NCBI RefSeq assembly: GCF_013179805.1
Contig: NZ_SRRZ01000002.1
Span: forward strand, 47,537-111,536
DNA length: 64,000 nt
Direction of reading: 5' to 3'
DNA from: Microcoleus asticus IPMA8
Lineage (GTDB): Bacteria; Cyanobacteriota; Cyanobacteriia; Cyanobacteriales; Microcoleaceae
Below, piece by piece: positions 15,457 through 23,977 of the stretch. The notes beneath the pieces were generated by a model. It did no database searches and had not been told where the DNA came from. It saw nothing but the letters and a program-made list of their open reading frames with translations. Made by a program: the position numbers and the translations under genes. Position 1 is the stretch's first letter; each line of letters starts with the position of its first letter.

Positions 15457-16992
15457 TCAATTAAACAAATCCTCTTCCTCCAAATCAACCGACTGCAACT
15501 GAGCGGGAGTAGCCGGAATCGCTGCAATAATTGCATCGATTACCTTCGCCACCGGAATAATCTCCATCCCCAACTCCGGCACCGGTTGATTCTTAGGAAT
15601 AATCGCCCTTTTGAAACCCAATTTCGCCGCTTCCCTCAGCCGCAATTCTAATTGGGAAACGGGCCGCACCTGTCCCCCCAAACCCACTTCTCCGAGCAAA
15701 ACAGTGCGCGCATCGATTACCCGATCGCGAAAACTGGCCACAACGGCGATCGCAACTGACAAATCCGCCGCCGGTTCGTCCACCTTCAACCCGCCCACCG
15801 TCGCCAAAATCACATCTAATTTAGATAAAGGAATCCCCACCCTTTTCTCCAAAACAGCTAAAATTTGCTGCAATCTAGCATTGTCCACACCAGTAGTAGT
15901 GCGGCGCGGCGAACCGAAACTTGCAGGGCTCACTAACGCCTGAATTTCTACTAAAATCGGTCGAGTTCCTTCGCAAGTAACAGTCGTCGAAGTACCCGGA
16001 GAAAATTCATCTCTATTCCCTAAAAACAACTCCGACGGATTATCTACTTCTCGCAAACCGTGTGCTACCATTTCAAAAACACCCATTTCGTGAGTCGCGC
16101 CGAAACGGTTTTTCATCGATCGCAAAAGTCGGTGAGAAGCAAAGCGATCGCCCTCAAAATAAAGTACAGTATCTACCAAATGTTCCAAAACCCTCGGCCC
16201 CGCCAAAGCTCCATCTTTAGTAACGTGACCGACAATAAATAAAGTAATATTTTCCCTTTTCGCAACCTGCATCAAAGCCGAAGTACATTCCCGCACCTGA
16301 GCCACCGAACCCGGAGCCGATGTTAAACTAGCAAAATAAATAGTTTGGATGCTGTCAATCACCGCCACATTCGGTTTCAGCGCTTCCAACTCCCGCAAAA
16401 CAACTTCTAAATCCGTCTCTGGAAGCAAATAGAAATTCTCCGCTGAATTGTCCTCGGAATCCTTTTTAGCTTCTCCGTTGCTGCCAGATTTATGCCCGCC
16501 GTTGCTTGACAATTCAACCGGATTAGCCACGCCCAAACGCTGCGATCGCAACTTCACCTGCTGGCCGGACTCCTCCGCACTGACATACAGTATCCGATCC
16601 TTGCGCGCCAACATATTCGCCACCTGCAACAGCAGCGTCGATTTCCCGATACCCGGTTCCCCGCCAATCAACACCAGCGAGCCCGGAACAATCCCGCCTC
16701 CCAAAACTCGATCGAGCTCCCCGTAACCCGAAGGCCAGCGAGACTGAGTTTGGTCAGCAATCTGCGATAATCTGAAAGATACCCTTGCTTGACCCTTCGA
16801 CTTATCAGGAGGCGAACCGCCCACTGTCTTAGTTGTCACCCCTGTTAAACCAGCCCGCGGCACACCAGCAGTAGGTTTTTCTACCTGCTCGTCAAAAGAA
16901 TCCCACTTCTGACAGCTAGGACACCTGCCAAAATATTGTGGTGAATCATACCCGCATTCCCGACAAATATATTGTATTCGAGGCTTAGGCAT
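15457..16992 (-). CDS. radA: DNA repair protein RadA (Sms)
   Basis: A 511-residue RecA-related helicase that promotes branch migration in recombinational repair. The N-terminal zinc finger uses C10, C13, C24 and C27 (CRECG, CPSC). Walker A is GGEPGIGKS (110-118). The RadA-specific KNRFGATHEMGVFEM motif is present, and the C-terminal Lon-like domain begins around LVEIQALVSPASFG. The length is slightly longer than the usual 450-460 because of a Ser/Asn/Lys-rich insert around residues 160-178 (SSNGGHKSGSNGEAKKDSED). The gene diverges from rpaB across about 160 bp. Confidence 0.97.
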   Translation of the reverse strand: MPKPRIQYICRECGYDSPQYFGRCPSCQKWDSFDEQVEKPTAGVPRAGLTGVTTKTVGGSPPDKSKGQARVSFRLSQIADQTQSRWPSGYGELDRVLGGGIVPGSLVLIGGEPGIGKSTLLLQVANMLARKDRILYVSAEESGQQVKLRSQRLGVANPVELSSNGGHKSGSNGEAKKDSEDNSAENFYLLPETDLEVVLRELEALKPNVAVIDSIQTIYFASLTSAPGSVAQVRECTSALMQVAKRENITLFIVGHVTKDGALAGPRVLEHLVDTVLYFEGDRFASHRLLRSMKNRFGATHEMGVFEMVAHGLREVDNPSELFLGNRDEFSPGTSTTVTCEGTRPILVEIQALVSPASFGSPRRTTTGVDNARLQQILAVLEKRVGIPLSKLDVILATVGGLKVDEPAADLSVAIAVVASFRDRVIDARTVLLGEVGLGGQVRPVSQLELRLREAAKLGFKRAIIPKNQPVPELGMEIIPVAKVIDAIIAAIPATPAQLQSVDLEEEDLFN

Positions 16993-17156
16993 TGTTTACT
17001 ATGATAAATAGTCACCCTAACATTTAGAAAAGTCTGAGTTAAAGCAATTATCAAGCTTTCAGACCGCTCCCCACACATGATTCAATTTGTGTCTTCTATG
17101 ATAGGGTACAAAAAATTAACATTATCTGAAATGTAACTTAAGGAGTGCTCGGTAAC

Positions 17157-17888
17157 TTGGAAAACCATAAAGAAAAAATTCTGGTAGTCGATGACGAAGC
17201 CAGTATCCGCCGCATTCTGGAGACTCGCCTTTCCATGATTGGCTACGATGTCGTCACCGCTGCTGACGGCGAAGAAGCTCTCGAAACATTTCGCAACACC
17301 GAACCCGACTTAGTGGTTTTGGACGTGATGATGCCAAAGCTAGACGGTTACGGCGTCTGTCAGGAGTTGCGCAAAGAGTCAGACGTACCCATCATCATGC
17401 TAACCGCTTTGGGAGACGTAGCCGATCGCATCACCGGTTTAGAATTGGGCGCCGACGATTACGTCGTCAAACCTTTCTCTCCCAAAGAACTCGAAGCCCG
17501 CATCCGTTCGGTACTGCGGAGGGTTGACAAAAACGGCGCATCGGGAATTCCCAGTTCCGGAGTCATCCACGTCACCAATATTAGGATTGACACCAACAAG
17601 CGCCAAGTTTACAAAGGCGACGAACGAATTCGCCTCACGGGCATGGAATTCAGCTTGTTAGAACTGCTTGTCAGCCGTTCTGGAGAGCCTTTTTCGCGAT
17701 CGGAAATTTTGCAGGAAGTGTGGGGATACACGCCAGAACGCCACGTAGACACGCGCGTAGTGGACGTTCACATCTCGCGGCTTAGGGCAAAGTTGGAAGA
17801 CGACCCCAGCAATCCCGAATTAATTCTCACCGCCCGCGGCACCGGCTATCTGTTCCAGCGAATTGTCGAAATAGGAGAAGTAGGATAA
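17157..17888 (+). CDS. rpaB: OmpR-family response regulator RpaB (Ycf27)
   Basis: A 243-residue two-component regulator. The receiver domain (about 7-120) has the acidic pair in VVDDEAS and phosphoacceptor Asp56 in LVVLDVMMPK, and the C-terminal winged helix (about 145-238) ends ILTARGTGYLFQ. RpaB controls high-light and photosystem genes in cyanobacteria and is normally essential. The start is uncertain. A GTG at 17145 is in frame but overlaps the AAGGAG ribosome binding site (17140-17145), so the TTG at 17157 (LENHKEKILVVDDE), 11 nt downstream of it, was chosen and matches the usual RpaB N-terminus. A TATGAT at 17097-17102 could be the -10 box. Confidence 0.93.
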   Translation: MENHKEKILVVDDEASIRRILETRLSMIGYDVVTAADGEEALETFRNTEPDLVVLDVMMPKLDGYGVCQELRKESDVPIIMLTALGDVADRITGLELGADDYVVKPFSPKELEARIRSVLRRVDKNGASGIPSSGVIHVTNIRIDTNKRQVYKGDERIRLTGMEFSLLELLVSRSGEPFSRSEILQEVWGYTPERHVDTRVVDVHISRLRAKLEDDPSNPELILTARGTGYLFQRIVEIGEVG

Positions 17889-17893
17889 AGTCA

Positions 17894-17992
17894 GTTGGCA
17901 GTTGGCAGTTGGCAATTGGCATTAGTTAAATTACCAACTACCAATTACCAATGACTAATGACTAATGATTACTGACTGATGACTAATGACTA
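17894..17992. repeat. Heptanucleotide repeats running into a start codon
   Basis: Four GTTGGCA-type units (17894-17921) are followed by ATGACTA-type units (17951-17992). The last unit supplies the ATG start codon of the gene at 17986. No Shine-Dalgarno sequence is present. Confidence 0.85.
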
Positions 17993-18633
17993 AATCTGAT
18001 CCCAATAAAGTTTTGCGGCAATTGCCCTTAGTTGCAGGAGGGTTAGCAGGTACGCTGCTAATGGTAAACCGCTTGCTGACAGAGCAAATTACAGATTCTC
18101 AAGCTCGATCGGACGCTTTAGGAGTAATTATCAGCGCTCTGCTGATTTTAACAGGTTTGCTGTGGCAGCAGGTGCAAGCGCGATCGCCGGATTCCGTAAA
18201 ACTTATCGGCGAAGAAGGTTTTGAATTTGCGCCGGATTTGCCGGAGGCGGTAAAAATAGAATTAGCCTGGGCGTCGCGTTTGCTGTTGACAAATACCGCC
18301 ACAAGGTCGATCGTAATTGTGTATCAGGGAAAAGTCCTATTGCGGCGCGGCATTTTAGGCATCAATCCCGAAGTTAAACCAGGGCCGATATTGCAGCGAG
18401 TCCTCGACAAAAATAAACCAGTTTATTTAGTAAATCTCAATATTTATCCTGGTAGAATAGAATTTGACTATTTGCCAGAAAATACTCAAGGAGTTATCTG
18501 TCAGCCGATCGGCACTCAAGGCGTTTTAATCTTAGGTGCTAACGCGCCCCGCAGCTACACAAAACAAGATGAAAACTGGGTTGAAGGGATTGCCGACAAA
18601 CTAGAAAATACCATGAATCGATTTGAGATTTGA
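17986..18633 (+). CDS. Cofactor assembly of complex C subunit B (CCB2/CCB4 type)
   Basis: A 215-residue membrane protein. Two hydrophobic helices lie near the N-terminus (LPLVAGGLAGTLLMVNRLL and ALGVIISALLILTGLLW), then a soluble domain (LIGEEGFEFAPDLPEAVKIE to the C-terminus). It resembles the DUF2930/CCB2-CCB4 family, which helps attach heme ci to cytochrome b6 in the b6f complex. It follows rpaB on the same strand. Both ends of the frame lie in tandem heptamers: the start codon belongs to an ATGACTA array and the last codons plus stop to a GATTTGA array. The final residues (RFEI) are therefore repeat-encoded. Confidence 0.8.
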   Translation: MTKSDPNKVLRQLPLVAGGLAGTLLMVNRLLTEQITDSQARSDALGVIISALLILTGLLWQQVQARSPDSVKLIGEEGFEFAPDLPEAVKIELAWASRLLLTNTATRSIVIVYQGKVLLRRGILGINPEVKPGPILQRVLDKNKPVYLVNLNIYPGRIEFDYLPENTQGVICQPIGTQGVLILGANAPRSYTKQDENWVEGIADKLENTMNRFEI

Positions 18634-18647
18634 GATTTGAGATTTGG
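18620..18647. repeat. GATTTGA heptamer array overlapping a stop codon
   Basis: Almost four perfect GATTTGA units. The stop codon of the upstream gene (18631-18633) is inside the array. Confidence 0.85.
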
Positions 18648-18648
18648 G

Positions 18649-18705
18649 GGTGCGCATTGCGCACCTTACTCCTCAACAACACTCTCCGGGTGCGCTAGGC
18701 GCACC
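18649..18705. terminator. Two GGTGCGC-NNN-GCGCACC hairpins between convergent genes
   Basis: Identical 7-bp stems lie at 18649-18665 (loop ATT) and 18689-18705 (loop TAG). They sit between the convergent CCB-type and HpsJ-type genes, so they may end both transcripts. A related hairpin occurs at 40352-40371, which suggests a dispersed palindrome family. Confidence 0.55.
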
Positions 18706-18743
18706 TTACTAGCTCACAAATCGCAACTCAAAACTCAAAACTA

Positions 18744-19421
18744 CTAGCGAGCCCAATCAGTACCGCGCCACAAAGTAAAAAACAAAACACTAGAAATCAG
18801 CGCGCCCAGCAGCCACTTAACAGCATTTTTAAATAACCCCAAGCGCTGGCCTGACTGAACAGCAGCGCTTTGCGTCTGTAACCGTTCCTTAGCCGGAGTA
18901 ATTCTCGAAAGAATTTGCTCCTTCAATTGCTGTGGGTTTTGCGCATCCGTTTGTACCCCCAAACGGGTAAGTTCCCCCGCCAAATTCCTTAAATCTTCAG
19001 GAGTACCCTTATTCAGCCGTTCTTCCACCTGCTGCAACTGAGCTAATTGTTGGTTTGCTTGAGTAGTAATTTGCTGGTTGTTTTGGTTGTTGACGTAGAT
19101 AGTACCAAAAATTCCCAAAGGCAGCATTAACAGAAAAACCAGACCTAGCAGCAGACAAACCCAAGACAAAACCTTCAAAAAAAGGTCTTCCAAACCTCTG
19201 CGGTCGTACCCTTCTCCAAAAAATATCAGCGCCATTGCCAGTAAAGGAACTGGCACCCGTTCCACTACAGCCCCAATCGTCTGCAATTCCCAGACGCGAT
19301 TGCCAAAATTTGCTGGTATAAGAACTGCAATCGTATCTAATACAGACAGAATTAATAGACCGTAGCCAATCCAACGCAGCCTGTAGATAGAAAAACCTTG
19401 TTCGCCTTGTACGTCATTCAT
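18744..19421 (-). CDS. HpsJ-family membrane protein (hormogonium polysaccharide/exosortase-associated)
   Basis: A 225-residue protein with four predicted helices and a central soluble segment. The N-terminal part (RLRWIGYGLLILSVLDTIAV, RVWELQTIGAVVERVPVPLL) is typical of HpsJ. The middle, Gln-rich part (about 105-185) forms a coiled coil, followed by a final helix (WLLGALISSVLFFTLW). The ATG at 19421 was taken because an upstream ATG at 19532 adds 37 residues without family similarity. HpsJ was found in Nostoc punctiforme as needed for hormogonium polysaccharide and motility. The neighbouring cyanoexosortase B genes on the same strand support an export or sorting role. Confidence 0.78.
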   Translation of the reverse strand: MNDVQGEQGFSIYRLRWIGYGLLILSVLDTIAVLIPANFGNRVWELQTIGAVVERVPVPLLAMALIFFGEGYDRRGLEDLFLKVLSWVCLLLGLVFLLMLPLGIFGTIYVNNQNNQQITTQANQQLAQLQQVEERLNKGTPEDLRNLAGELTRLGVQTDAQNPQQLKEQILSRITPAKERLQTQSAAVQSGQRLGLFKNAVKWLLGALISSVLFFTLWRGTDWAR

Positions 19422-19559
19422 AAAATAATCAGAGTTGTTGTTAAGAAAAATCTCTCTTGACCCCGCCCAAAAACGGATACCGTGCCACGTACTCTTCTCG
19501 TGGAAAGTCAAAAATTTTAGACTCTTGTTCAAGCTTCCAAATTCACCTGTGGAGTAAAT

Positions 19560-19587
19560 CTAAAATCTAAAAGCTAAAATCTAAAAT
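19560..19587. repeat. CTAAAAT heptamer array
   Basis: Four CTAAAAT units, one with a G variant, between hpsJ-like and exosortase-associated genes. The same unit recurs at 38390-38417. Confidence 0.85.
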
Positions 19588-19600
19588 CGACTGACTCGAC

Positions 19601-20275
19601 TCAAGGCTCGGGAAATCGCGGCTGCCACCATTCATACCAAGAAACCCAAGCATTCTCTAGAATTTTTTTTGCATCTTCTGGAGTTGTTTTATCCAAAGGC
19701 ACAGACATCTGAGTCCACAAACAGCGCCGGTCTTGAATATTTCCCCGACCCAACAACCAAAACAGAATGCGGTTCGGGTTCCAATCGCGAGTATTTCGAT
19801 TATATCTAAACTGTTGGGAAGTGACTGTAGCACCGCCACTAGGATTGATACACGAACTCAAATACAGTCGATTTTGCTGTTGCAAAATTCCGTGAAACCC
19901 CGCGCCTTGAGTGTTTACTAATGCTAGTTTAGCAGGAGACGACTTGAGAACAGTATGTCCTTTCATCATACCTTCCACATCCCCAATGGTGTTTACCGCA
20001 TAGCGCATCTCTATTTCTAGAGCCATGCTATTTTTTTGATATTCATATTTCCTGGCAGCTTTGAATTCTGAATTGTCGCTAAGTTTCAGCGGCGCGCTCT
20101 TTTGCATTTTCCAATCTGCTAGAGGCACCGATTCTGGAAACTCAAACGGGGTTGCCAGAGTGTTGCCGGCAGATGGATAGAAAACTAATTTTCCGGCAAC
20201 CAACAAAACCGCTCCCAAAGTAATAGCCAACAGGGAAAGCCTAACTGGTTTCCAAGAGGTAATAGCCATTAGCAA
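19601..20275 (-). CDS. Cyanoexosortase B system-associated protein (EpsI/DUF3485-like)
   Basis: A 224-residue protein with an N-terminal signal anchor (LSLLAITLGAVLLVAGKLVF) and a periplasmic domain. The domain begins FEFPESVPLADWKM and contains YEYQKNSMALEIEMRY and CINPSGGATVT. It follows the exosortase with a 7-bp overlap, as expected for the dedicated accessory subunit. Family members resemble EpsI and are thought to help exosortase-dependent export or processing. The exact biochemical role is unknown. Confidence 0.82.
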   Translation of the reverse strand: MLMAITSWKPVRLSLLAITLGAVLLVAGKLVFYPSAGNTLATPFEFPESVPLADWKMQKSAPLKLSDNSEFKAARKYEYQKNSMALEIEMRYAVNTIGDVEGMMKGHTVLKSSPAKLALVNTQGAGFHGILQQQNRLYLSSCINPSGGATVTSQQFRYNRNTRDWNPNRILFWLLGRGNIQDRRCLWTQMSVPLDKTTPEDAKKILENAWVSWYEWWQPRFPEP

Positions 20276-21120
20276 TTCTGTTCTTCCTTATTTTGGGGTT
20301 GATCTTTCAAAATAGCAAACCAGCAGAATAACCCGAAAATAGATACAGCAATCATCGAAAAGATTACCGAACCATTTCCTTCGTGCCAGTATTTAAATGC
20401 TGCGGGTTGAGATAGCGATACCAGGACTGCCATGAGAGCAACTCGCGCTGCATTCACTACAAATGCAATAATTATTGCCACGAGTGGCAGTACAATTTTC
20501 TGACCAACTGTTGTAGGAAACATCAGCAAGAAAACCAGAGCCATCCCTAACAATTGTAGCATCGCATTTACCCCCGAACAGCCGTGATACACTTCTACAC
20601 TGCCTTTTTCCAGGATTAGAAAAACCCCTTTCCGCACAACTTCAAATCCTAGATAGTGCAGGATGAAAGCTGAAAATTTAGCAGTTAATTTGGCGACATC
20701 AACGAATACTCCTATCAACCCGGGAGGAATCGCTGTATAGCCAAGAATTAGAAGTTCCTGCCAATATTGTTTCAGTCCTTTTGTTCCCGAAGCCAGCAAT
20801 GCGAGACTGATTCCAGACAAAAAAGGCGTTGCTCTGATAAAAAAGTCGTATCCCGATATCGACGAACTTTTGAGCAATATTAAAGCAATTAACGATGACC
20901 CAAAGAAGCTGGCGAAAATTCCGCTTTCAAAAGTTAAGGATTCGTGCCTTTCCCAAATGAGAAATGCTACGACTCCCCAAAACAGTAACATTGTACCGAA
21001 CAGGTCAGTGTCGTTGGTTCTGGAAGTCAGAGTTAGGTGTAAGACTATCAAACCGGAGGCGATGCCTAACAGCCAGTATTTAGGTTCTTGGATGTGCTTG
21101 AGCGAGTTTATTTCGGTCAT
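20269..21120 (-). CDS. crtB: Cyanoexosortase B
   Basis: A 283-residue polytopic membrane transpeptidase-like protein with about eight helices. The exosortase catalytic triad is visible: Cys181 in YHGCSGVNA, Arg226 in VNAARVALMA and His246 in YWHEGNGS. Exosortases recognise a C-terminal PEP-CTERM-type signal and process proteins linked to polysaccharide export. No protein with such a tail was recognised in this window, so its substrates lie elsewhere. The accessory subunit overlaps its 3' end and HpsJ follows. The name crtB (cyanoexosortase) should not be confused with the phytoene synthase of that name. Confidence 0.88.
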   Translation of the reverse strand: MTEINSLKHIQEPKYWLLGIASGLIVLHLTLTSRTNDTDLFGTMLLFWGVVAFLIWERHESLTFESGIFASFFGSSLIALILLKSSSISGYDFFIRATPFLSGISLALLASGTKGLKQYWQELLILGYTAIPPGLIGVFVDVAKLTAKFSAFILHYLGFEVVRKGVFLILEKGSVEVYHGCSGVNAMLQLLGMALVFLLMFPTTVGQKIVLPLVAIIIAFVVNAARVALMAVLVSLSQPAAFKYWHEGNGSVIFSMIAVSIFGLFCWFAILKDQPQNKEEQNC

Positions 21121-21510
21121 TGCTGCTTTTTGTTTTTACTAAAAGCTTCTAAAATGCTTTCTCAATCTGGTAACTCTATACAAATTATCCGCCACAAACA
21201 CTTGAATTTATGCCTTTGGGATGATTGTTAAGTAAATCTTCACAAAAATTGACAAAAGTGTATTTTTGTGATAATTACTTCCACCTAATTAAATCTGAAG
21301 TTAGGCGCTCATACCAAAGCAAGCGGGTTTTTTTACTCTGACCGATCGCACTCCACCAAAGATTTTCCTCCGTCAAACCCAGTTTCTGCGCCAGGAGTTT
21401 AAATGTAAAGCTTGAAGGCAAGACAAAAACCTTTCTGGACGCACTCTTGAGCTTGAAAACCGGGTTTTTACCCGTTCCGGTTTCTCGCGGCCAGTGCGTC
21501 CAGGAGTAAA
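21121..21510. other. Intergenic region with nested hairpins
   Basis: The spacer upstream of cyanoexosortase B and downstream of rmlB. Arms CTGGACGCACT (21435-21445) and AGTGCGTCCAG (21493-21503) are perfect reverse complements. Between them lies an inner CCGGG-TTTTTA-CCCG hairpin. This may be the rmlB terminator or a small mobile palindrome. Confidence 0.55.
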
Positions 21511-22617
21511 TTAATTAGAGTAGACTTTCCGGTAGTAAGTTTGATATTCCTCGGAAAGCAGGGGTTCCCACCACTCGCGATTGGCTAAGTACCATTCCAC
21601 AGTTTGTCGCAAACCTTCTTCAACTGTTACTGAGGGAGTCCAACCTAACTCTGTTTTAATTTTGCTGGCATCAATAGCATAACGCCGATCGTGCCCGGCT
21701 CTGTCTTTGACAAATGCGATCAATTGTTCGCAAGGACGGGCGGGCAAATCCTCAGCTAATTCGTCCATTAGCTGGCACAGCATTTTTACTAAATCGAGAT
21801 TTTTTACCTCGTTGTTGCCGCCAACATTGTAGGTTTCCCCAGGTTGGCCGCGGTGGATAACGACATCTAAAGCGCGGCAGTGGTCGAGAACATAGAGCCA
21901 ATCTCGCACGTTTTGACCGTCGCCGTAAACTGGCAGCGGTTTGCCCAATAGCATATTGATGCACATTAATGGAATGAGCTTTTCTGGGAAGTGATAGGGG
22001 CCGTAATTGTTGGAACAGTTGGTGATAATTGTCGGGACGCCGTAGGTGTGGAAATAGGCGCGGGCGAGGTGGTCGCTGCCAGCTTTGGAGGCTGAGTAGG
22101 GACTGTTAGGCGAGTAGGCAGTTGTTTCTGTGAAGGCTGGGTCATCGGGGCCGAGACTGCCGTAAACTTCGTCGGTAGAAACGTGGAGAAAGCGCATTTG
22201 TGCTTTGAGAGAGGGCTCATCAATTGCTTCAAAATGCTTGCGGAAGGCTTCTAAAAGCGTGAAGGTTCCGACAACGTTTGTTTGAACAAAGGCTGCGGGC
22301 CCGATAATTGACCTGTCAACGTGGGATTCTGCGGCAAAGTGGGCAACTGTGGTGATGTTTTCTTCTTTGAGCAAGGTATCGACTAGGCTACGATCGCAAA
22401 TATCCCCCTGCACAAACCGAAAATTTTCTCCTCCTTCCAAAGTTGCCAGGGTTTGTCTGTTTCCGGCGTAGGTTAAAGCGTCGAGCACGACTACTCGATC
22501 GCCCGGATAACTGCTGCACCAGTGATGCACAAAATTCGAGCCGATAAATCCAGCCCCGCCCGTCACCAACAATCGGCGAGGGGCTCGCTCAATGCCTTGA
22601 TTCCCGCTGTCTGTCAT
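21511..22617 (-). CDS. rfbB: dTDP-glucose 4,6-dehydratase
   Basis: A 368-residue extended short-chain dehydrogenase that makes dTDP-4-keto-6-deoxyglucose for rhamnose and other deoxysugars. GGAGFIGSNFVHHW is the NAD-binding motif, STDEVYG holds the catalytic Asp-Glu pair, and YSASKAGSDH has the Tyr and Lys. Also visible are NNYGPYHFPEKLIPLM and NVRDWLYVLDHC, which are hallmarks of RmlB. No rmlA, rmlC or rmlD is adjacent. Its location beside exosortase and HpsJ genes fits a part in exopolysaccharide sugar supply. Confidence 0.95.
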   Translation of the reverse strand: MTDSGNQGIERAPRRLLVTGGAGFIGSNFVHHWCSSYPGDRVVVLDALTYAGNRQTLATLEGGENFRFVQGDICDRSLVDTLLKEENITTVAHFAAESHVDRSIIGPAAFVQTNVVGTFTLLEAFRKHFEAIDEPSLKAQMRFLHVSTDEVYGSLGPDDPAFTETTAYSPNSPYSASKAGSDHLARAYFHTYGVPTIITNCSNNYGPYHFPEKLIPLMCINMLLGKPLPVYGDGQNVRDWLYVLDHCRALDVVIHRGQPGETYNVGGNNEVKNLDLVKMLCQLMDELAEDLPARPCEQLIAFVKDRAGHDRRYAIDASKIKTELGWTPSVTVEEGLRQTVEWYLANREWWEPLLSEEYQTYYRKVYSN

Positions 22618-22975
22618 AAAAATAAGAGTTTTTCCAATAACTAAGCCTTTTCAAAAGTAGCCTTAAAAGTAGTTTGTCACCAAGTGTTTGCCAGTCTGTA
22701 ACTAAATTTTCTACTGTCTCACCTCAGATGTTCTAATTTGGGCGCGATCGCGCATATTGGTTCACAATACTTTAACTTCTTCGGTTCTTTTACTCAAAAC
22801 GCTTACAGAGCAACCATTGCAGATTTTTAAGCTGGCAATTTTAAATTTGAATTGCGTCAGGCTATAGTTGAGATTTGCGATCGATCCGCGATTTGGAAGG
22901 CGCGCAGAGTTGATACATTTGTAAAGAGCTGTTACCATTAATTTTTTAATTATCCTTTACAATCTCCAGAACACC
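22618..22975. other. Promoter-bearing spacer, divergent genes
   Basis: A 358-bp spacer between rfbB and the secreted-protein gene at 22976. It contains several GCGATCG-type sites but no repeat or recognisable RNA. Confidence 0.4.
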
Positions 22976-23521
22976 ATGAAGAAGTTTCAAGTGTTAGCTG
23001 GCATTGCTTCCGTCGTCGCGATCGCAAGCAGCATCGCCATCGGTGACGCCGCATCTGCTTACCCCTGTTCCTACAGCAAATCTGGGGCGACTAAATCAGG
23101 TCCTGCGACAACGCTCCTAGGTTCCGGCGGCTCGGAGCGAATGAATCCGTGGAAATCCTACAAAACAGGAGTTCTCGGTTTCCTAGGTTTGGCTGGAGTT
23201 TTGGGTGGCGGTGCGGCCTACATGAGCTACCGTGCCGGCAAGCACGCCTCTGCTGCTTGCGCTGCGATGACCGATAATTTTGAAGTTTTTGAAGAGCCGA
23301 TCGATCCGATCGCAGATGCAGGTGTTTCTGAATACCTGGAAGTTCCGGCGTTGCTCGATTTGGCGGCGGCTGGTGCATCTGCTGACTCAGCAGATGCGGT
23401 TGCAGCCGTTCGCGAACACCCAGAAGCTCCAGGCGGCGAGCTGGATTTGCCAGTTTCGCCAGTTGCCGAGTTGAGTTCTGAAATTGCGATCGAACAAGTC
23501 CAAAACGCGATCGTCAAATAG
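22976..23521 (+). CDS. Unrecognised secreted or membrane-anchored protein
   Basis: A 181-residue protein with a signal peptide (MKKFQVLAGIASVVAIASSI, probable cleavage after GDAASA), two Cys in the mature part and one further hydrophobic segment (about 62-85, TGVLGFLGLAGVLGGGAAYM). The C-terminal half is acidic, Ala-, Val- and Pro-rich with no folded motif that could be named. It is preceded by a divergent spacer and closed by a strong palindromic terminator, so it forms its own transcription unit. No family was recognised. It could be a small envelope protein, but this is only a guess. Confidence 0.7.
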   Translation: MKKFQVLAGIASVVAIASSIAIGDAASAYPCSYSKSGATKSGPATTLLGSGGSERMNPWKSYKTGVLGFLGLAGVLGGGAAYMSYRAGKHASAACAAMTDNFEVFEEPIDPIADAGVSEYLEVPALLDLAAAGASADSADAVAAVREHPEAPGGELDLPVSPVAELSSEIAIEQVQNAIVK

Positions 23522-23546
23522 TTATTTCAAACCAAAGTATTCGCTC

Positions 23547-23582
23547 AAAAAACCTCCAATCTTGCAAGATTGGAGGTTTTTT
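23547..23582. terminator. Perfect palindromic intrinsic terminator
   Basis: A 36-nt perfect palindrome with an A6 lead, CCTCCAATC stem, TTGCAA centre and T6 tail, 26 nt after the stop of the secreted-protein gene. It could act in both directions. Confidence 0.9.
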
Positions 23583-23977
23583 GATGTAAAATTATCTACC
23601 CCTACAATTTCCTGTCAGTGCGATCGCGAAGCACTGCAAACAATTGACAAATGAATCGATCGCAAACAATATCATATTCCGGCAAAGCAAAGGAACGCCG
23701 AATTAATATCAATTTTAAAAAGTCTTGCTACAATTATCAAATTTTTACCAATTATTATTAAAAATCGCAGATACCCGTCAGGAAACGGCACTGCTGTTTC
23801 CCTACTGTATTCGATCCGATTGAAAACTGCTATAAAATTAGATGACTCAAAGCGAGACAGTACGCTGCGGAGGCGATCGCCAGAAATACTCTTCATATCA
23901 ATCTGAGGGTAGACGGCAAAAGTTTAAATCCCCTGCTACGGTGGGAAATATAGCCCTACAGATTACAACTATAGGTT
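23583..23977. other. Spacer without recognised feature
   Basis: An AT-rich spacer of nearly 400 bp before the DUF1517-like gene. An open frame on the minus strand (23672-23896) has no family pattern and was rejected. Confidence 0.4.

Noticed and set aside
17894..17992. CRISPR-like repeat arrays
   Set aside because: Units are only 7 nt with no spacers, and no cas gene is present. They are tandem heptamers.
22976..23521. Exosortase substrate
   Set aside because: The C-terminus has no PEP-like motif, membrane helix or basic tail.
23672..23896. Minus-strand 74-codon frame
   Set aside because: No family pattern, AT-rich spacer composition and no ribosome binding site.
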